From: Pasteurella oralis
GTDB lineage: Bacteria; Pseudomonadota; Gammaproteobacteria; Enterobacterales; Pasteurellaceae
Direction of reading: 5' to 3'
NCBI RefSeq assembly: GCF_002850605.1
Contig: NZ_NXGB01000004.1
Span: forward strand, 241,306 to 305,305
Length of the DNA: 64,000 nt
The notes below the pieces were generated by a model, which ran no database searches, was not told where the DNA came from, and saw only the letters and a list, made by a program, of their open reading frames with translations. This document shows, piece by piece, positions 9,023-18,382 of this stretch. The number at the start of each line of letters is the position of its first letter. Position 1 is the first letter of the stretch. Made by a program: the position numbers and the translations under genes.

Positions 9023-10012
9023 TTATTGACGACCTTGAAGAATTTGAGCAAATTTTTTCACGGTTTCTTCTTTCTCTGCCAAGATAGCTTGATAGTCAAT
9101 CGGAATAGCACGACTAATTGCATCTTCCACAGTTGGCATGCCTTCTAAAGTGGCAATCCCTTTACGCACAGGTAACGTTCCTTCATGCGCAATAATTTTT
9201 TGTGCATCTTCAGATAATAAGAAATCAATGAATTTTTGTGCTGAAGCTGGATTTTTCGTGCCTTTAAAAATCGCGGCTGGACTTGGAATCACTAACATTT
9301 CTTTTGGATAAACTAATTTAAGTTGAGCACCTTTTTTAATTTTATCGTTAGTAATGTAGTCCACTGCCAATGAAGCTAATAAATCACCTGATGCCGTATC
9401 ATCGACAACTTGTCCCGAACCTTTACCGACTTTGCCCTTATTGGCTTTGATTTTTTCAAAAAATTCCCAACCAAATGTCGATTTCAATAAAGCTACACTC
9501 ATATAAGAAGTACCAGATAAAGCTGGGTTAGCAATTCCAAATGCCCCTTTATATTTTGAACCAGTGATATCTGCCCATTCTGCTGGTGGCTCTTTAACAA
9601 ACCTTGTGTTATACGCAATACCTAATGTCCCAAGACGGATTGGCGTAAAAGAACCATCAAACTCTGGCAATGGATTAACAATATGCTCAACTTCTGGTGA
9701 AATATAAGTTTGTAACATGCCGTTTGCTTTCATTTTAAAGAAATCAGGTACTTCACTGGTCCAAATCACATCAGCCATGATTTGACCAGACTCTTTTTCT
9801 GCTGCAATTTTTGCCATTAATTTTCCTGCGCCTGCTGATTGATAATCCATCGCGACTTCAGGATGTTTTTCATTAAATTTTGCTTTTAATGCACCAATTA
9901 AAGATTCTTTCATGGAGGTGTATACAATGAGTTGTTCGTTAGCTTGCGCGACATTGACTACAGCCATACCTAACCCAAGCGCCATGATGATTGAAGATAA
10001 TTTTTTATTCAT
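9023..10012 (-). CDS. Periplasmic solute-binding protein of the ABC importer
   Basis: A 329-residue secreted binding protein of the Fe3+/thiamine/organophosphate cluster (SBP_bac_1/6-like, type II fold). A signal peptide (hydrophobic residues 5-20, cleavage after AQA-NEQ) is clear, and the mature part opens with the usual LIVYTSM strand. Conserved elements of the family include DVIWTSE, GIAYNTR and FGIANPALSGTSYMS. I see no paired tyrosines of the kind that hold ferric iron in FbpA, so iron is not assured; a phosphorylated small molecule is a good alternative given the divergent Pgt-like sensor. It is the first gene of the operon, with AAGGGG upstream. Confidence 0.82.
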   Translation of the reverse strand: MNKKLSSIIMALGLGMAVVNVAQANEQLIVYTSMKESLIGALKAKFNEKHPEVAMDYQSAGAGKLMAKIAAEKESGQIMADVIWTSEVPDFFKMKANGMLQTYISPEVEHIVNPLPEFDGSFTPIRLGTLGIAYNTRFVKEPPAEWADITGSKYKGAFGIANPALSGTSYMSVALLKSTFGWEFFEKIKANKGKVGKGSGQVVDDTASGDLLASLAVDYITNDKIKKGAQLKLVYPKEMLVIPSPAAIFKGTKNPASAQKFIDFLLSEDAQKIIAHEGTLPVRKGIATLEGMPTVEDAISRAIPIDYQAILAEKEETVKKFAQILQGRQ

Positions 10013-10387
10013 AATCTGCCCCTTCCTATCTCGTTATTTATCAAGTTTATTGACCGATAATACCGCTTAGCCTAGCTCATACACTGTATGAAACTTAACC
10101 TACAATAGCGCTCAAAATAACAAAAAAAAAGACCGCACTTATGCTCAAAAAGCAGTCAAAATTGACCCATTTTGAAGATCACAATAGGTCAAATTTAACT
10201 CATTTATGCAGTCGTACAACAAGAGGAAGAAATTGACAGGAAAAAAGCCTATAAATGACCCAAAAAACAGGCTAACTAATTAAAATTTAAATTTTATTTT
10301 TTTGAATTCGATCACAAAAAAAAGCACATAGTCGATCAAATTTTGGGTAATATGACAAGGCAACTAATGTTAATCAAGGTGAAGATC
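10013..10387. promoter_or_regulatory. Divergent control region of the ABC importer and pgt-like operons
   Basis: This 375-bp gap holds both promoters. Visible elements are: a near-perfect palindrome TCATACA-C-TGTATGA (10077-10091) about 65 bp before the binding-protein start; an uptake-signal core (ACCGCACTT, 10132-10140); an imperfect inverted repeat around 10157-10198 with arms AAATTGACC and GGTCAAATTT; and a CRP-like site TTTGAATTCGATCACA (10301-10316) before the sensor operon. The palindrome and the inverted repeat are candidates for the PgtA-like regulator, but neither is proven. No sigma-54 type promoter (GG-N10-GC) stood out. Confidence 0.55.
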
Positions 10388-11623
10388 ATGCGCGCCAAAT
10401 TACTCAAACGATTAACAACGTTTATCATCAGCTTATTTATTTTCACTCTACAAGCAAAAGCGAATGAGCTTGTGATCGGCACCACTTTTGCGCTAGAAGG
10501 CATTCAGCATTTGGTCAATGAATGGAATAAACAGCCGAATACGGTGCCTATCACGACCTTAAATCGTACCAGTACATCACTCAACCAACTGTTATCTACC
10601 GAAAAAGCTCGCGAAGTGGACTTAATTCTAAGCTCCTCACCCATGCTGTTTTATAACCTACAAAAGGAAAATAAACTTTTATTGCTACCAAAAGAATTAC
10701 AAGATAAAACTGGCTTTCTACCAAATATGCTCAAACCTACTACTGTGGCATTTGCCCTTTCTGGCTACGGCATGTTATTTAATAAAACTTTGTTACAATA
10801 TGCTCAACGTCCTTTACCACAATCTTGGCAAGATCTGACTCATCCGGACTTACAAGGGCTGATCGTCATCAGCAGCCCAACGCGCTCTGATACGAATCAC
10901 ATTATGTTAGAAGCCTTATTACAAAAGCACGGTTGGCAAGAAGGTTGGGCATTAATTGAACAAATCATGCTAAATGTTGGCACAATTTCTGCACGCAGTT
11001 TTGGTGTCGTCGATAAAATCCAAGCCAATCTTGGTGCAGTGGGGATTACTATTGATAACTACGCCCATATTTTGACCCAACAAAATCACGCTAATCTCGC
11101 TTTTCATTACTTTCCACAATTTCCCGCTTCACCCACATTTATCGCGATTGTGGCTGAAAGTAGTAAAAAGTCACAAGCAATCGAATTCATTCAGTTTTTA
11201 CTTAGTGAAAAAGGGCAGCGCATTTTAACGGATGTTCAAATGAGTAAATATCCTATTGTGCCCTTACCTACAACACATCCCAAAGCCGCATTACAACAAC
11301 AATTATTTCAACAACCACCCATTAATTACGATTTACTGCTCAAGCGACAACAATTAGTTAAACTCTTGTTTGAACAACATATTACACATCGTTTAGGCTT
11401 ACTCCAGGAGCATTGGCGTTTGTTACAGCAAAAAGAGCAAGCTTTTAACCGCCCTTTACTTGAATTACGCCAAATTTTAACCGCACTTCCTGTTTCTGCA
11501 GCGCAGGCAGAAGATGAGGTTTATTTAACTCACTTTAATCGCACACAAGAACTATTAAGCTGGCAACACTTTTTCATTGCCCAGCAAGTCGCCTTTGTTA
11601 AAGCCTTGGAAGATTTAGAATGA
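10388..11623 (+). CDS. pgtC: PgtC-like periplasmic regulatory binding protein
   Basis: This 411-residue secreted protein has a binding-protein fold (LVIGTTFALEGIQHLVNEW at the mature N-terminus, then DLILSSSPMLFYNL) and an extra C-terminal alpha-helical part rich in Q and L (about 310-411). In Salmonella, PgtC works with the kinase PgtB as the periplasmic part that senses phosphoglycerate. Here the gene overlaps the kinase start by four bases (ATGA), which supports the same partnership. A TTG at 10343 gives a longer frame, but ATG 10388 follows AAGGTGA and begins a proper signal peptide (MRAKLLKR, hydrophobic core, cleavage near QAKA-NEL), so it is preferred. Confidence 0.72.
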   Translation: MRAKLLKRLTTFIISLFIFTLQAKANELVIGTTFALEGIQHLVNEWNKQPNTVPITTLNRTSTSLNQLLSTEKAREVDLILSSSPMLFYNLQKENKLLLLPKELQDKTGFLPNMLKPTTVAFALSGYGMLFNKTLLQYAQRPLPQSWQDLTHPDLQGLIVISSPTRSDTNHIMLEALLQKHGWQEGWALIEQIMLNVGTISARSFGVVDKIQANLGAVGITIDNYAHILTQQNHANLAFHYFPQFPASPTFIAIVAESSKKSQAIEFIQFLLSEKGQRILTDVQMSKYPIVPLPTTHPKAALQQQLFQQPPINYDLLLKRQQLVKLLFEQHITHRLGLLQEHWRLLQQKEQAFNRPLLELRQILTALPVSAAQAEDEVYLTHFNRTQELLSWQHFFIAQQVAFVKALEDLE

Positions 11624-13602
11624 AAACATGGTTTAAACACTTAGATCTCAGTACTGGACTACAACTCTCTTTTTTAGTGAGTGTATTACTGTGTCTTTTT
11701 GTTGGTGGCGTAGGGTTGTACACATGGCAACAACAACGTAGTGAAATTAACTTTGCCCTTGATCAAGATTTCCCTAAAGTACAAGCGGCATTCCAAACGG
11801 AAGAACAAATTAACATCTTACAAAATGCCTTTGTTCATCTGGTTAATGTCAAAAATACTAACGACAAAATCGCTCGTTATAACAATGCTAAACAACAGCT
11901 CGCCACCTTAAAAGAGTTGATCATTGAACTGGATGAAAATCTCGATGATCAATTAACGGATTTATTACAACAACAATCCTTATTATTAGAACAAATTTCA
12001 GCTAATATCACGGCTACTCTCACCTTAAATGAAGAATTAAACAAAACTGTTTCCAAAATTAATTGGTTACATAACGATTTTCATAATGAATTTACTGCCT
12101 TGTTACAAGAAATGAGCTGGCAGCAATCCACCCTTGCCAATAACATCGCACTCCGCCCACAAAATACGCAAAAAGTGGAACAATTGAAAAAGTTACAACA
12201 AGAATTGCTGCTAGTTTATGACTTTACTAACTACGAAGAACAAATTATTACTGAACTACGTACACAGATTGCTGAACCAAGCCAAAACAGCGCAGCACGA
12301 TTACATAATTATTTAAGCTATCTCTCTTTACTCATTAATAACCGTATTGCCTTACTGGGTAGACATTCTTCTATTATCACAATTCAACAAATTTTAACTG
12401 AACTTATTAGTTTTGGCTTAAATCCCCAAGAATTACCCGCACTGTTTCTACTCAGAACGGAACTAAACCAACAACAGCAACAATTAATTACACAAAGCGA
12501 AACAGTGTTTGATACTTTTCGGCAACGAATTAATACTCAAATTGGTAACAGCAAAAACCAACTTCATTTATTGCACAATATCGTAGAAAAAAGTACGCAA
12601 TTTAATGGTGTGTTAATTCTGCTCGCTATGCTACTTGCCTGTATCTTTGTGATTGCTGTTAACTTTTTTTATATTCGTTTACGTTTACTAAAACGCTTTC
12701 AACAACTCAATCAAGCGGTTGTTCAACTCACCAATGGTGAAGATGATGTTAAAATTGCCATTTATGGCAATGATGAACTGGGACGTATCGCTAAACTGTT
12801 ACGCCTCTTTTTGTTTGAAATGCAGAAAAAAACTCAAGAATTAGAATTGCGCAATCAAATTTTACTCGATGAAATCGACTATCGCGTTAAAGTCCAGACA
12901 GAACTTGAAAATACACAAAATGAACTAACACAAGCAGCCAAATTAGCCGCAGTGGGGAAAACCTTAACGTCCATTAGCCACGAAATTACCCAACCGCTCA
13001 ATGCCATGAATGCCTACTTATTTAGTGCTAAAAGAGCGGTAAAAAAGCAAAATATTGATGCTATTTTGACTTATTTAGACAAAATGAACCATTTAGTGGA
13101 ACGCACTGCACTGATTGTCAAACGCTTACGCCAATTTTCACGGCAAGGCTCTGGAAAAATACAAGCAGTGGATTTAACAGACTGCATACAAGGAGCATGG
13201 GAGTTACTAGAAACACAACATAAAAATCGACAAGGTCGCTTAACTACACCAGCAGATCTCCCCCATGTACTTGGCGAAGACGTATTAATCGAACAAGTCT
13301 TTGTCAATTTATTCTTAAATGCTCTCGAAGCTATCGAGCATATTCCACCTCATATTTACATTGAAGTAGCGGGTATCGATGAAGACTATATCAGCCTGTG
13401 GGTCTCGGATAATGGCAAAGGTTGGCCATTAACAGAAAAGCTACTTCAACCTTTTGCCAGCAGTAAATCCATTAATTTAGGCTTAGGACTATCCATTAGC
13501 CAATCAATTATGGAACAATGTCAAGGTGAACTGCGTATCGCCTCGACATTAAAACACAACGCATTAATTATTTTAAATTTTAAGGTAACGCAAGATGTTT
13601 AA
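11620..13602 (+). CDS. pgtB: PgtB-like membrane histidine kinase
   Basis: A 660-residue sensor kinase. Membrane segments lie at about 15-35 and 327-352 and enclose a large periplasmic domain of some 290 residues that is mostly Q-rich helix. A HAMP-like linker follows, then the dimerisation helix with the phosphoacceptor H454 in SISHEITQP, and the ATP-binding domain with N box LFLNALEAI, G1 box SDNGKGW and G2 box GLGLSISQS. Size and layout match Salmonella PgtB, the phosphoglycerate-system kinase. It overlaps both neighbours (4 bases with pgtC, 8 with pgtA), so the three are translationally linked. Confidence 0.82.
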   Translation: MKTWFKHLDLSTGLQLSFLVSVLLCLFVGGVGLYTWQQQRSEINFALDQDFPKVQAAFQTEEQINILQNAFVHLVNVKNTNDKIARYNNAKQQLATLKELIIELDENLDDQLTDLLQQQSLLLEQISANITATLTLNEELNKTVSKINWLHNDFHNEFTALLQEMSWQQSTLANNIALRPQNTQKVEQLKKLQQELLLVYDFTNYEEQIITELRTQIAEPSQNSAARLHNYLSYLSLLINNRIALLGRHSSIITIQQILTELISFGLNPQELPALFLLRTELNQQQQQLITQSETVFDTFRQRINTQIGNSKNQLHLLHNIVEKSTQFNGVLILLAMLLACIFVIAVNFFYIRLRLLKRFQQLNQAVVQLTNGEDDVKIAIYGNDELGRIAKLLRLFLFEMQKKTQELELRNQILLDEIDYRVKVQTELENTQNELTQAAKLAAVGKTLTSISHEITQPLNAMNAYLFSAKRAVKKQNIDAILTYLDKMNHLVERTALIVKRLRQFSRQGSGKIQAVDLTDCIQGAWELLETQHKNRQGRLTTPADLPHVLGEDVLIEQVFVNLFLNALEAIEHIPPHIYIEVAGIDEDYISLWVSDNGKGWPLTEKLLQPFASSKSINLGLGLSISQSIMEQCQGELRIASTLKHNALIILNFKVTQDV

Positions 13603-14854
13603 CTCAGCATATAACGTACTGCTCATTGATGATGACATTGATATTCTTGATTCTTATCAAGACTTACTGCGCGAAGAAGGCTATCAAGTGATTACCTGTG
13701 CTGATCCCGTGGATATTGTGTCTCAAATTCCTGATAACTGGATTGGTGTCGTACTTTGTGATGTACTGCTCCCTAATATTTCAGGTCTTACCCTACTAGA
13801 ACATATCACACAACGAGATTCACACATCCCAGTTATTATGATCACTGGGCATGGCGATGTGCCAATGGCAGTAGAAGCTGTCAAAAAAGGGGCAACTAAC
13901 TTTCTGGAAAAACCCATCTCACCTGAAAATCTCTTGATTCAAGTAGAACATGCCTTAGCCAAACGTGCCGCATTAATTGAAAATCGTTACTGGCAGTTAG
14001 AAAAATTAAACGAAAGTTTTATTGGGCAAAGTGATTGGATTCATACTATCCGTAGCCAGCTACAAAAGCTAGCAGATATTGATGTCCCCGTTTTTTTATG
14101 GGGAGAAACTGGTACGGGGCGGCACTTATCAGCAACTTACTTACATAAACTCAGTCATCGTAAACATGCGCCTTTCGTTAATGTGGAATGCTTGGCACAA
14201 AATAAAATTCACATTGAAACCCTAATTAATGAGGTTGAACAAGGCACATTAGTATTAAAAAATATTCATCACTTACCTGCCAGTGAACAACAATTGCTCG
14301 CCAATGGGCTAAATAACCAACAGCATCCATTTCGCTTAGTCGTAATCAGTGATGTCCCCTTACTTAGCTTGATTCAAAAACAAACTTTAATTGCTGAACT
14401 GTATTATTTATTTTTACACACACAACTTGAGCTATTGCCATTAAAAAAACATGCCACAGATATTGTGCCAATTTTTTGTCATTATGTGCATAAAAGTTGC
14501 GCTAGATTAAACAAAGACTACGTCGAGCCATCGAAAAAGTTACGTCAACATTTGCTCAATCAAGACTGGCAGGGTAATGTCAAAGAGCTGATTCATGTGG
14601 CTGAACTATACGCGATTGGACTACTTGCTGAACAAACCTCAGCGACAACATTAGCCACATCAACAATTAAAACAGATCACATTAAACCATTAGATGAACA
14701 AATTAACGAATATGAAAAACAAATTATTGAAGAGGCGCTGATTTTCTATCAAGGTAGAATTAATGAAGTGGCTAATTATTTAGATATTCCACGTAAAAAA
14801 TTATATCTACGTATGCGTAAATACGGCATTGATAAGAAAAATTATAAATTCTAA
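13595..14854 (+). CDS. pgtA: PgtA-like response regulator with degenerate AAA+ domain
   Basis: A 419-residue regulator built like NtrC: receiver (1-120) with acidic pocket D12-D14, phosphoacceptor D56, T84 and K106; a central AAA+ region (about 142-330); and a Fis-type helix-turn-helix (about 370-419, GRINEVANYLDIPRKKLYLRMRKYG). The central domain is clearly decayed. Walker A reads GETGTGRH with R176 in place of the lysine, no GAFTGA loop is present, and the Walker B place reads GTLVLKNI without the DE pair. It should therefore not open sigma-54 promoters and probably acts as an ordinary DNA-binding activator, as PgtA is thought to do. Its likely target is the divergent importer operon. Confidence 0.78.
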   Translation: MFNSAYNVLLIDDDIDILDSYQDLLREEGYQVITCADPVDIVSQIPDNWIGVVLCDVLLPNISGLTLLEHITQRDSHIPVIMITGHGDVPMAVEAVKKGATNFLEKPISPENLLIQVEHALAKRAALIENRYWQLEKLNESFIGQSDWIHTIRSQLQKLADIDVPVFLWGETGTGRHLSATYLHKLSHRKHAPFVNVECLAQNKIHIETLINEVEQGTLVLKNIHHLPASEQQLLANGLNNQQHPFRLVVISDVPLLSLIQKQTLIAELYYLFLHTQLELLPLKKHATDIVPIFCHYVHKSCARLNKDYVEPSKKLRQHLLNQDWQGNVKELIHVAELYAIGLLAEQTSATTLATSTIKTDHIKPLDEQINEYEKQIIEEALIFYQGRINEVANYLDIPRKKLYLRMRKYGIDKKNYKF

Positions 14855-14862
14855 CTACACAG

Positions 14863-14885
14863 ACCGCACATTACGCATGTGCGGT
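14863..14885 (+). terminator. Hairpin after pgtA
   Basis: A 9-bp stem (ACCGCACAT / ATGTGCGGT) with a 5-base loop follows the pgtA stop by 8 bases. The arms resemble uptake-signal cores with one changed base. The T tail is poor, so termination may be weak. Confidence 0.55.
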
Positions 14886-15031
14886 AATTGCCTATGCCAC
14901 ACAATAAAATAGCTTTTTTCCAACAAGATAACGCCGAAATAGCACGATAATCAATTTTACATCGAGGTAAAATCCCTTTATCCTTTTGTTCCAAATATAT
15001 TCTATTCGCCTTATCCATTAGGACAATTCTA

Positions 15032-16042
15032 ATGAAAAATAAAACTATGTATATTGGTCTAGTGCTTGTCACACTACTCACTTTTATTGTCGATATGCTT
15101 GCCAAAAGCACCTTCGCTATCAATGCCAAATTAAGTGCACTAACTATTGCAATTCTGTTAGGTATTTTACTTGGCAATACGCTTTATCCTAAATTTTCAC
15201 AATATACTGCACAAGGTGTCATTTTTGCCAAAGGCACATTGCTCCGCCTAGGGATTATTTTGTACGGTTTTCGTTTAACCTTTCAAGACATTAGCGCGGT
15301 AGGTGTTAATGCGATTGCGGTAGATGCAATCATGTTAATCAGTACTTTTGCGCTTACTGTTTGGCTCGGTCTTCGCTACTTAAACATGGATAAACAAATT
15401 GTTTATTTGACAGCAGGTGGCTGTAGTATTTGTGGCGCAGCTGCCATTATGTCTATGCAGCCCGTGACAAAAGCAGAATCTCATCAAGTTTCTGTTTCTG
15501 TCGCCGTCATTGTCATTTTCGGCACAATCTCAATGTTTTTATATCCTGCAATATACCCTTATCTCGCAACTTGGTTAAGTGAACATCAATTTGGCATTTA
15601 TATCGGCTCTAGTGTACACGAAGTTGCTCAAGTTTATGCCGCTGGTGGTAACATTAGCTCAACAGTTGCAGATACTGCCGTTATTTCAAAAATGATCCGT
15701 GTGATGATGCTTGCGCCATTTTTACTCTTTATTTCTTGGTTACTGGCTAAACAAAATCACAATCAACAAAACAATAAAATCACTATTCCATGGTTTGCTT
15801 TTTTATTTATTCTGATGGCGGTAATCAATTCCTTCTCACTCATTCCCGCTCATATCGTCAAATGGATCGTGGAAATTGACGGATTATTACTCATCGCCGC
15901 TATGGCCGCCTTAGGCTTAACCACCCATATCAGTGCCATTAAACAAGCAGGCATCAAACCGCTCATCTTAGGGGCATTAGTATTATGTTGGTTAGTGATT
16001 GGTGGATTTTTTGTGAATGTTGGAATGAGTCAGATCATGTAA
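15032..16042 (+). CDS. yeiH: YeiH family membrane protein (UPF0324, putative sulfate exporter family)
   Basis: A 336-residue inner-membrane protein with about ten hydrophobic segments. The family hallmark is the central stretch [15 protein letters not shown] (about residues 129-143), and [13 protein letters not shown] further on is also conserved. Function is not established; some databases call the family sulfate exporters on weak grounds. The start gives a short cytosolic N-terminus before the first segment. The gene stands alone, followed by an uptake-signal core at 16062-16070, and its neighbours give no hint of substrate. Confidence 0.85.
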   Translation: MKNKTMYIGLVLVTLLTFIVDMLAKSTFAINAKLSALTIAILLGILLGNTLYPKFSQYTAQGVIFAKGTLLRLGIILYGFRLTFQDISAVGVNAIAVDAIMLISTFALTVWLGLRYLNMDKQIVYLTAGGCSICGAAAIMSMQPVTKAESHQVSVSVAVIVIFGTISMFLYPAIYPYLATWLSEHQFGIYIGSSVHEVAQVYAAGGNISSTVADTAVISKMIRVMMLAPFLLFISWLLAKQNHNQQNNKITIPWFAFLFILMAVINSFSLIPAHIVKWIVEIDGLLLIAAMAALGLTTHISAIKQAGIKPLILGALVLCWLVIGGFFVNVGMSQIM

Positions 16043-16086
16043 ATCCCTAGATGATTCAGAAAAGTGCGGTCTGTTTTTTCGCAATT

Positions 16087-16653
16087 TTAGTTTTCTAACC
16101 AATTTCGTAATAGCTGTTCGCCATGTTCCGTCATAAAGGATTCTGGGTGGAATTGAACGCCGTAAATTGGCAGAGATTTGTGTTGAAAAGCCATGACAAC
16201 GTCTTCAGCACAATGAGCTGTGATTTCTAATGCAGTAGGAAAATCTTGTGCCTTAATTGCCCAAGAATGATATAAACCAATTTGAAATTCAGTTGGTAGT
16301 CCTACAAATAAACCAGCGTTTGAACACACCTTTAAACGCTGAATGCGACCATGTCGCACCTTGTCTAAATTGTATAATTCACCACCAAAAAACTCGCATA
16401 GGGTTTGATGTCCCAAACAGACACCTAAAATCGATTTAGATTGGTGATATCTTGCTAACATCTCAAATAATTGTGGATATGCACGAGGCACATCTGGACC
16501 CGGCGAAATCAAAATATGACTAAATGTTTCTATCTTTACCAACACCAATTCTTGTACATTTACCACGTCAAAAGGCACAGCTAAACGACGGATTAAATCT
16601 ACTAAGTTGTAAGTAAAAGAATCTTGATTGTTAATGATAAGAAGTCGTTTCAT
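16087..16653 (-). CDS. pabA: Glutamine amidotransferase, aminodeoxychorismate/anthranilate synthase component II
   Basis: Class I glutamine amidotransferase that supplies ammonia to the chorismate-binding partner. The catalytic triad is visible: C79 in GVCLGHQTL and the H and E of QFHPESFM near residue 170, with the oxyanion loop ISPGPDVP. The 188-residue length is normal. I take the ATG at 16653 (MKRLLIINNQDSFTYNL, the family N-terminus); an ATG six codons upstream lacks a binding site. It is divergent from pabB with a 108-bp gap. The trpG family includes both anthranilate and p-aminobenzoate enzymes; because pabB and pabC are adjacent, the folate role is preferred. Confidence 0.85.
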   Translation of the reverse strand: MKRLLIINNQDSFTYNLVDLIRRLAVPFDVVNVQELVLVKIETFSHILISPGPDVPRAYPQLFEMLARYHQSKSILGVCLGHQTLCEFFGGELYNLDKVRHGRIQRLKVCSNAGLFVGLPTEFQIGLYHSWAIKAQDFPTALEITAHCAEDVVMAFQHKSLPIYGVQFHPESFMTEHGEQLLRNWLEN

Positions 16654-16761
16654 GCCTATATAATATTCCATTGAGAAAGAGGCAAAGTATAAAGGAAAAA
16701 GCGGATTTTTGTCTGATTTTCCGCTAAACTTTCACTTATTTTTTTCAAATACAGATAACTT

Positions 16762-17736
16762 ATGTGCTTTCATTCTTTTATTCAACAAGCCAATCAATAC
16801 GGTAAGCAACGTCAACCATTTTTCTTTTTGATTGATTTTGAACAGCAACAACCGATAATTTGTCCTTTAGCACAAGCCGCCAGTCTGGGGCTATTTTTTT
16901 CTATTCGAGACAAACATAATATTGATTGGCAAATAGAAATGCCGACCATACCTTTTGAATTGAACAAATTTCCGATAGCAAAAACAGATTATCAACGTGG
17001 TTTTGCTTTAGTACAGCAAGAATTACAAAAAGGTAATTCTTATTTATTGAATCTCACTTATCCCACTGAAATTGAGATGAATTTTAGCCTTGCTCAGATT
17101 TTCCAGCAAACAAAAGCGCCTTATAAATTGTATTATCAAGATCGCTTTGTCTGTTTTTCGCCTGAATGTTTTATCAAAATTGAGCAAAACCAAATCTATA
17201 CTTATCCAATGAAAGGTACGATTGATGCCACCTTGCCTAATGCACAAGCAATGTTGCTGAATTCAGAAAAAGAACAGCAAGAACATTACACCATTGTTGA
17301 TTTAATGCGTAATGATTTAGCAACGGTATCAGAAAAAGTGGAAGTGACTCGTTTTCGTTATGTGGAAAAAATCGAAACACAAAAAGGCGCAATCTTGCAG
17401 ACAAGTTCGGAAATTAGAGGCAATTTAGCAGAGAAGTGGCAAGAAAACATCGGTACTATTTTAGCTACTTTACTGCCTGCGGGTTCAATTAGCGGTGCAC
17501 CGAAAGAAAAAACCGTGCAAATTATTCAAGCAGCAGAACAGCAAAAACGCGGTTATTACACTGGCATTTTTGGTATTTTTGATGGTAATACTGTACAAAG
17601 TGCGGTGGCAATTCGTTTTATTGAACAAGTGCACAATAAATATTATTTTCGCAGTGGTGGGGGAATCACTATCTTGAGTGAACTAGAAGATGAGTACCAA
17701 GAATTACTGCAGAAAGTCTATGTACCATTAGGATAA
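16762..17736 (+). CDS. pabB: Aminodeoxychorismate synthase component I, short form
   Basis: The chorismate-binding subunit makes 4-amino-4-deoxychorismate on the way to p-aminobenzoate and folate. At 324 residues it is shorter than E. coli PabB (453); it keeps the catalytic chorismate-binding domain but lacks most of the N-terminal tryptophan-pocket part, a form also known in Haemophilus. Motifs: KGNSYLLNLTYP (about 93), YPMKGTIDA (about 150), VDLMRNDLA, LPAGSISGAPKEKT and SGGGITILSELEDEY. An in-gene uptake core lies at 17598. The stop is two bases before pabC, so the two are cotranscribed. Confidence 0.9.
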   Translation: MCFHSFIQQANQYGKQRQPFFFLIDFEQQQPIICPLAQAASLGLFFSIRDKHNIDWQIEMPTIPFELNKFPIAKTDYQRGFALVQQELQKGNSYLLNLTYPTEIEMNFSLAQIFQQTKAPYKLYYQDRFVCFSPECFIKIEQNQIYTYPMKGTIDATLPNAQAMLLNSEKEQQEHYTIVDLMRNDLATVSEKVEVTRFRYVEKIETQKGAILQTSSEIRGNLAEKWQENIGTILATLLPAGSISGAPKEKTVQIIQAAEQQKRGYYTGIFGIFDGNTVQSAVAIRFIEQVHNKYYFRSGGGITILSELEDEYQELLQKVYVPLG

Positions 17737-17738
17737 AA

Positions 17739-18320
17739 ATGATGTTTCCATTATTTGAAACTATTGCGATTACCAATAGTAAGATTCAAAATCTTGCCTT
17801 GCACCAACAACGCTATATTAATAGTTTAAAGCAATTTTATGGTAAAAATACGCTCAACATTCATGATTTTAGCGAAATTATCCAAATTCAGACCGCACTT
17901 ATACAAACTCAACACGCCCCTTTGATTCGCTGTCGCATTGATTACAACGCGACCGAATTGCAAGTGCAATATTTTGCTTATCAACGCAAAACTTACCGCA
18001 CTTTTCAGCCCGTGATTTGTGATGAAATTGATTATGGGCTGAAATATGCTGATCGGACTTACTTAAATCAACTGTTGCAACAAAAAGGTGATTGCGATGA
18101 AATCATGATCATCAAACAAGGTAAGGTAACTGATTGTACAATTGGCAACTTAATATTTCGTCAGGGTGAAGTATGGGTTACTCCTGATACACCTTTATTC
18201 GCTGGTACCCAACGAGCAAAACTATTAGCGGCAAATAAAATTCAACAACGCACGATCTTATTAGAAGACATCGCAACATTTGACGAAGTTCGTTTAATTA
18301 ATGCCCTAAATCCACTGTAA
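17739..18320 (+). CDS. pabC: Aminodeoxychorismate lyase-like PLP enzyme (class IV aminotransferase fold)
   Basis: The likely role is release of pyruvate from aminodeoxychorismate to give p-aminobenzoate. The 193-residue protein is short for PabC (about 270) but keeps the PLP-binding core: the probable Schiff-base lysine in GLKYADR and the CDEIMI / VTDCTIGNL / TPDTPLFAGTQR run typical of fold-type IV enzymes. It has two uptake-signal cores in the coding region (17892 and 17995). It directly follows pabB. Because it is truncated at the N-terminal side, activity is likely but not certain. Confidence 0.75.
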   Translation: MMFPLFETIAITNSKIQNLALHQQRYINSLKQFYGKNTLNIHDFSEIIQIQTALIQTQHAPLIRCRIDYNATELQVQYFAYQRKTYRTFQPVICDEIDYGLKYADRTYLNQLLQQKGDCDEIMIIKQGKVTDCTIGNLIFRQGEVWVTPDTPLFAGTQRAKLLAANKIQQRTILLEDIATFDEVRLINALNPL

Positions 18321-18382
18321 ATTTTCCTTGAACCGCGTACAATAAAAACGTTTTTTCAATCAAATAAAAGGAGATGAGAAAA

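Noticed and set aside
9023..10012. Naming the binding protein FbpA/AfuA
   Set aside because: The ferric-type tyrosine pair is not evident and the locus context suggests a phosphorylated ligand, so no symbol is given.
10343..10387. TTG start of pgtC
   Set aside because: No binding site at proper distance, and the extra residues would precede a normal signal peptide; ATG 10388 fits better.
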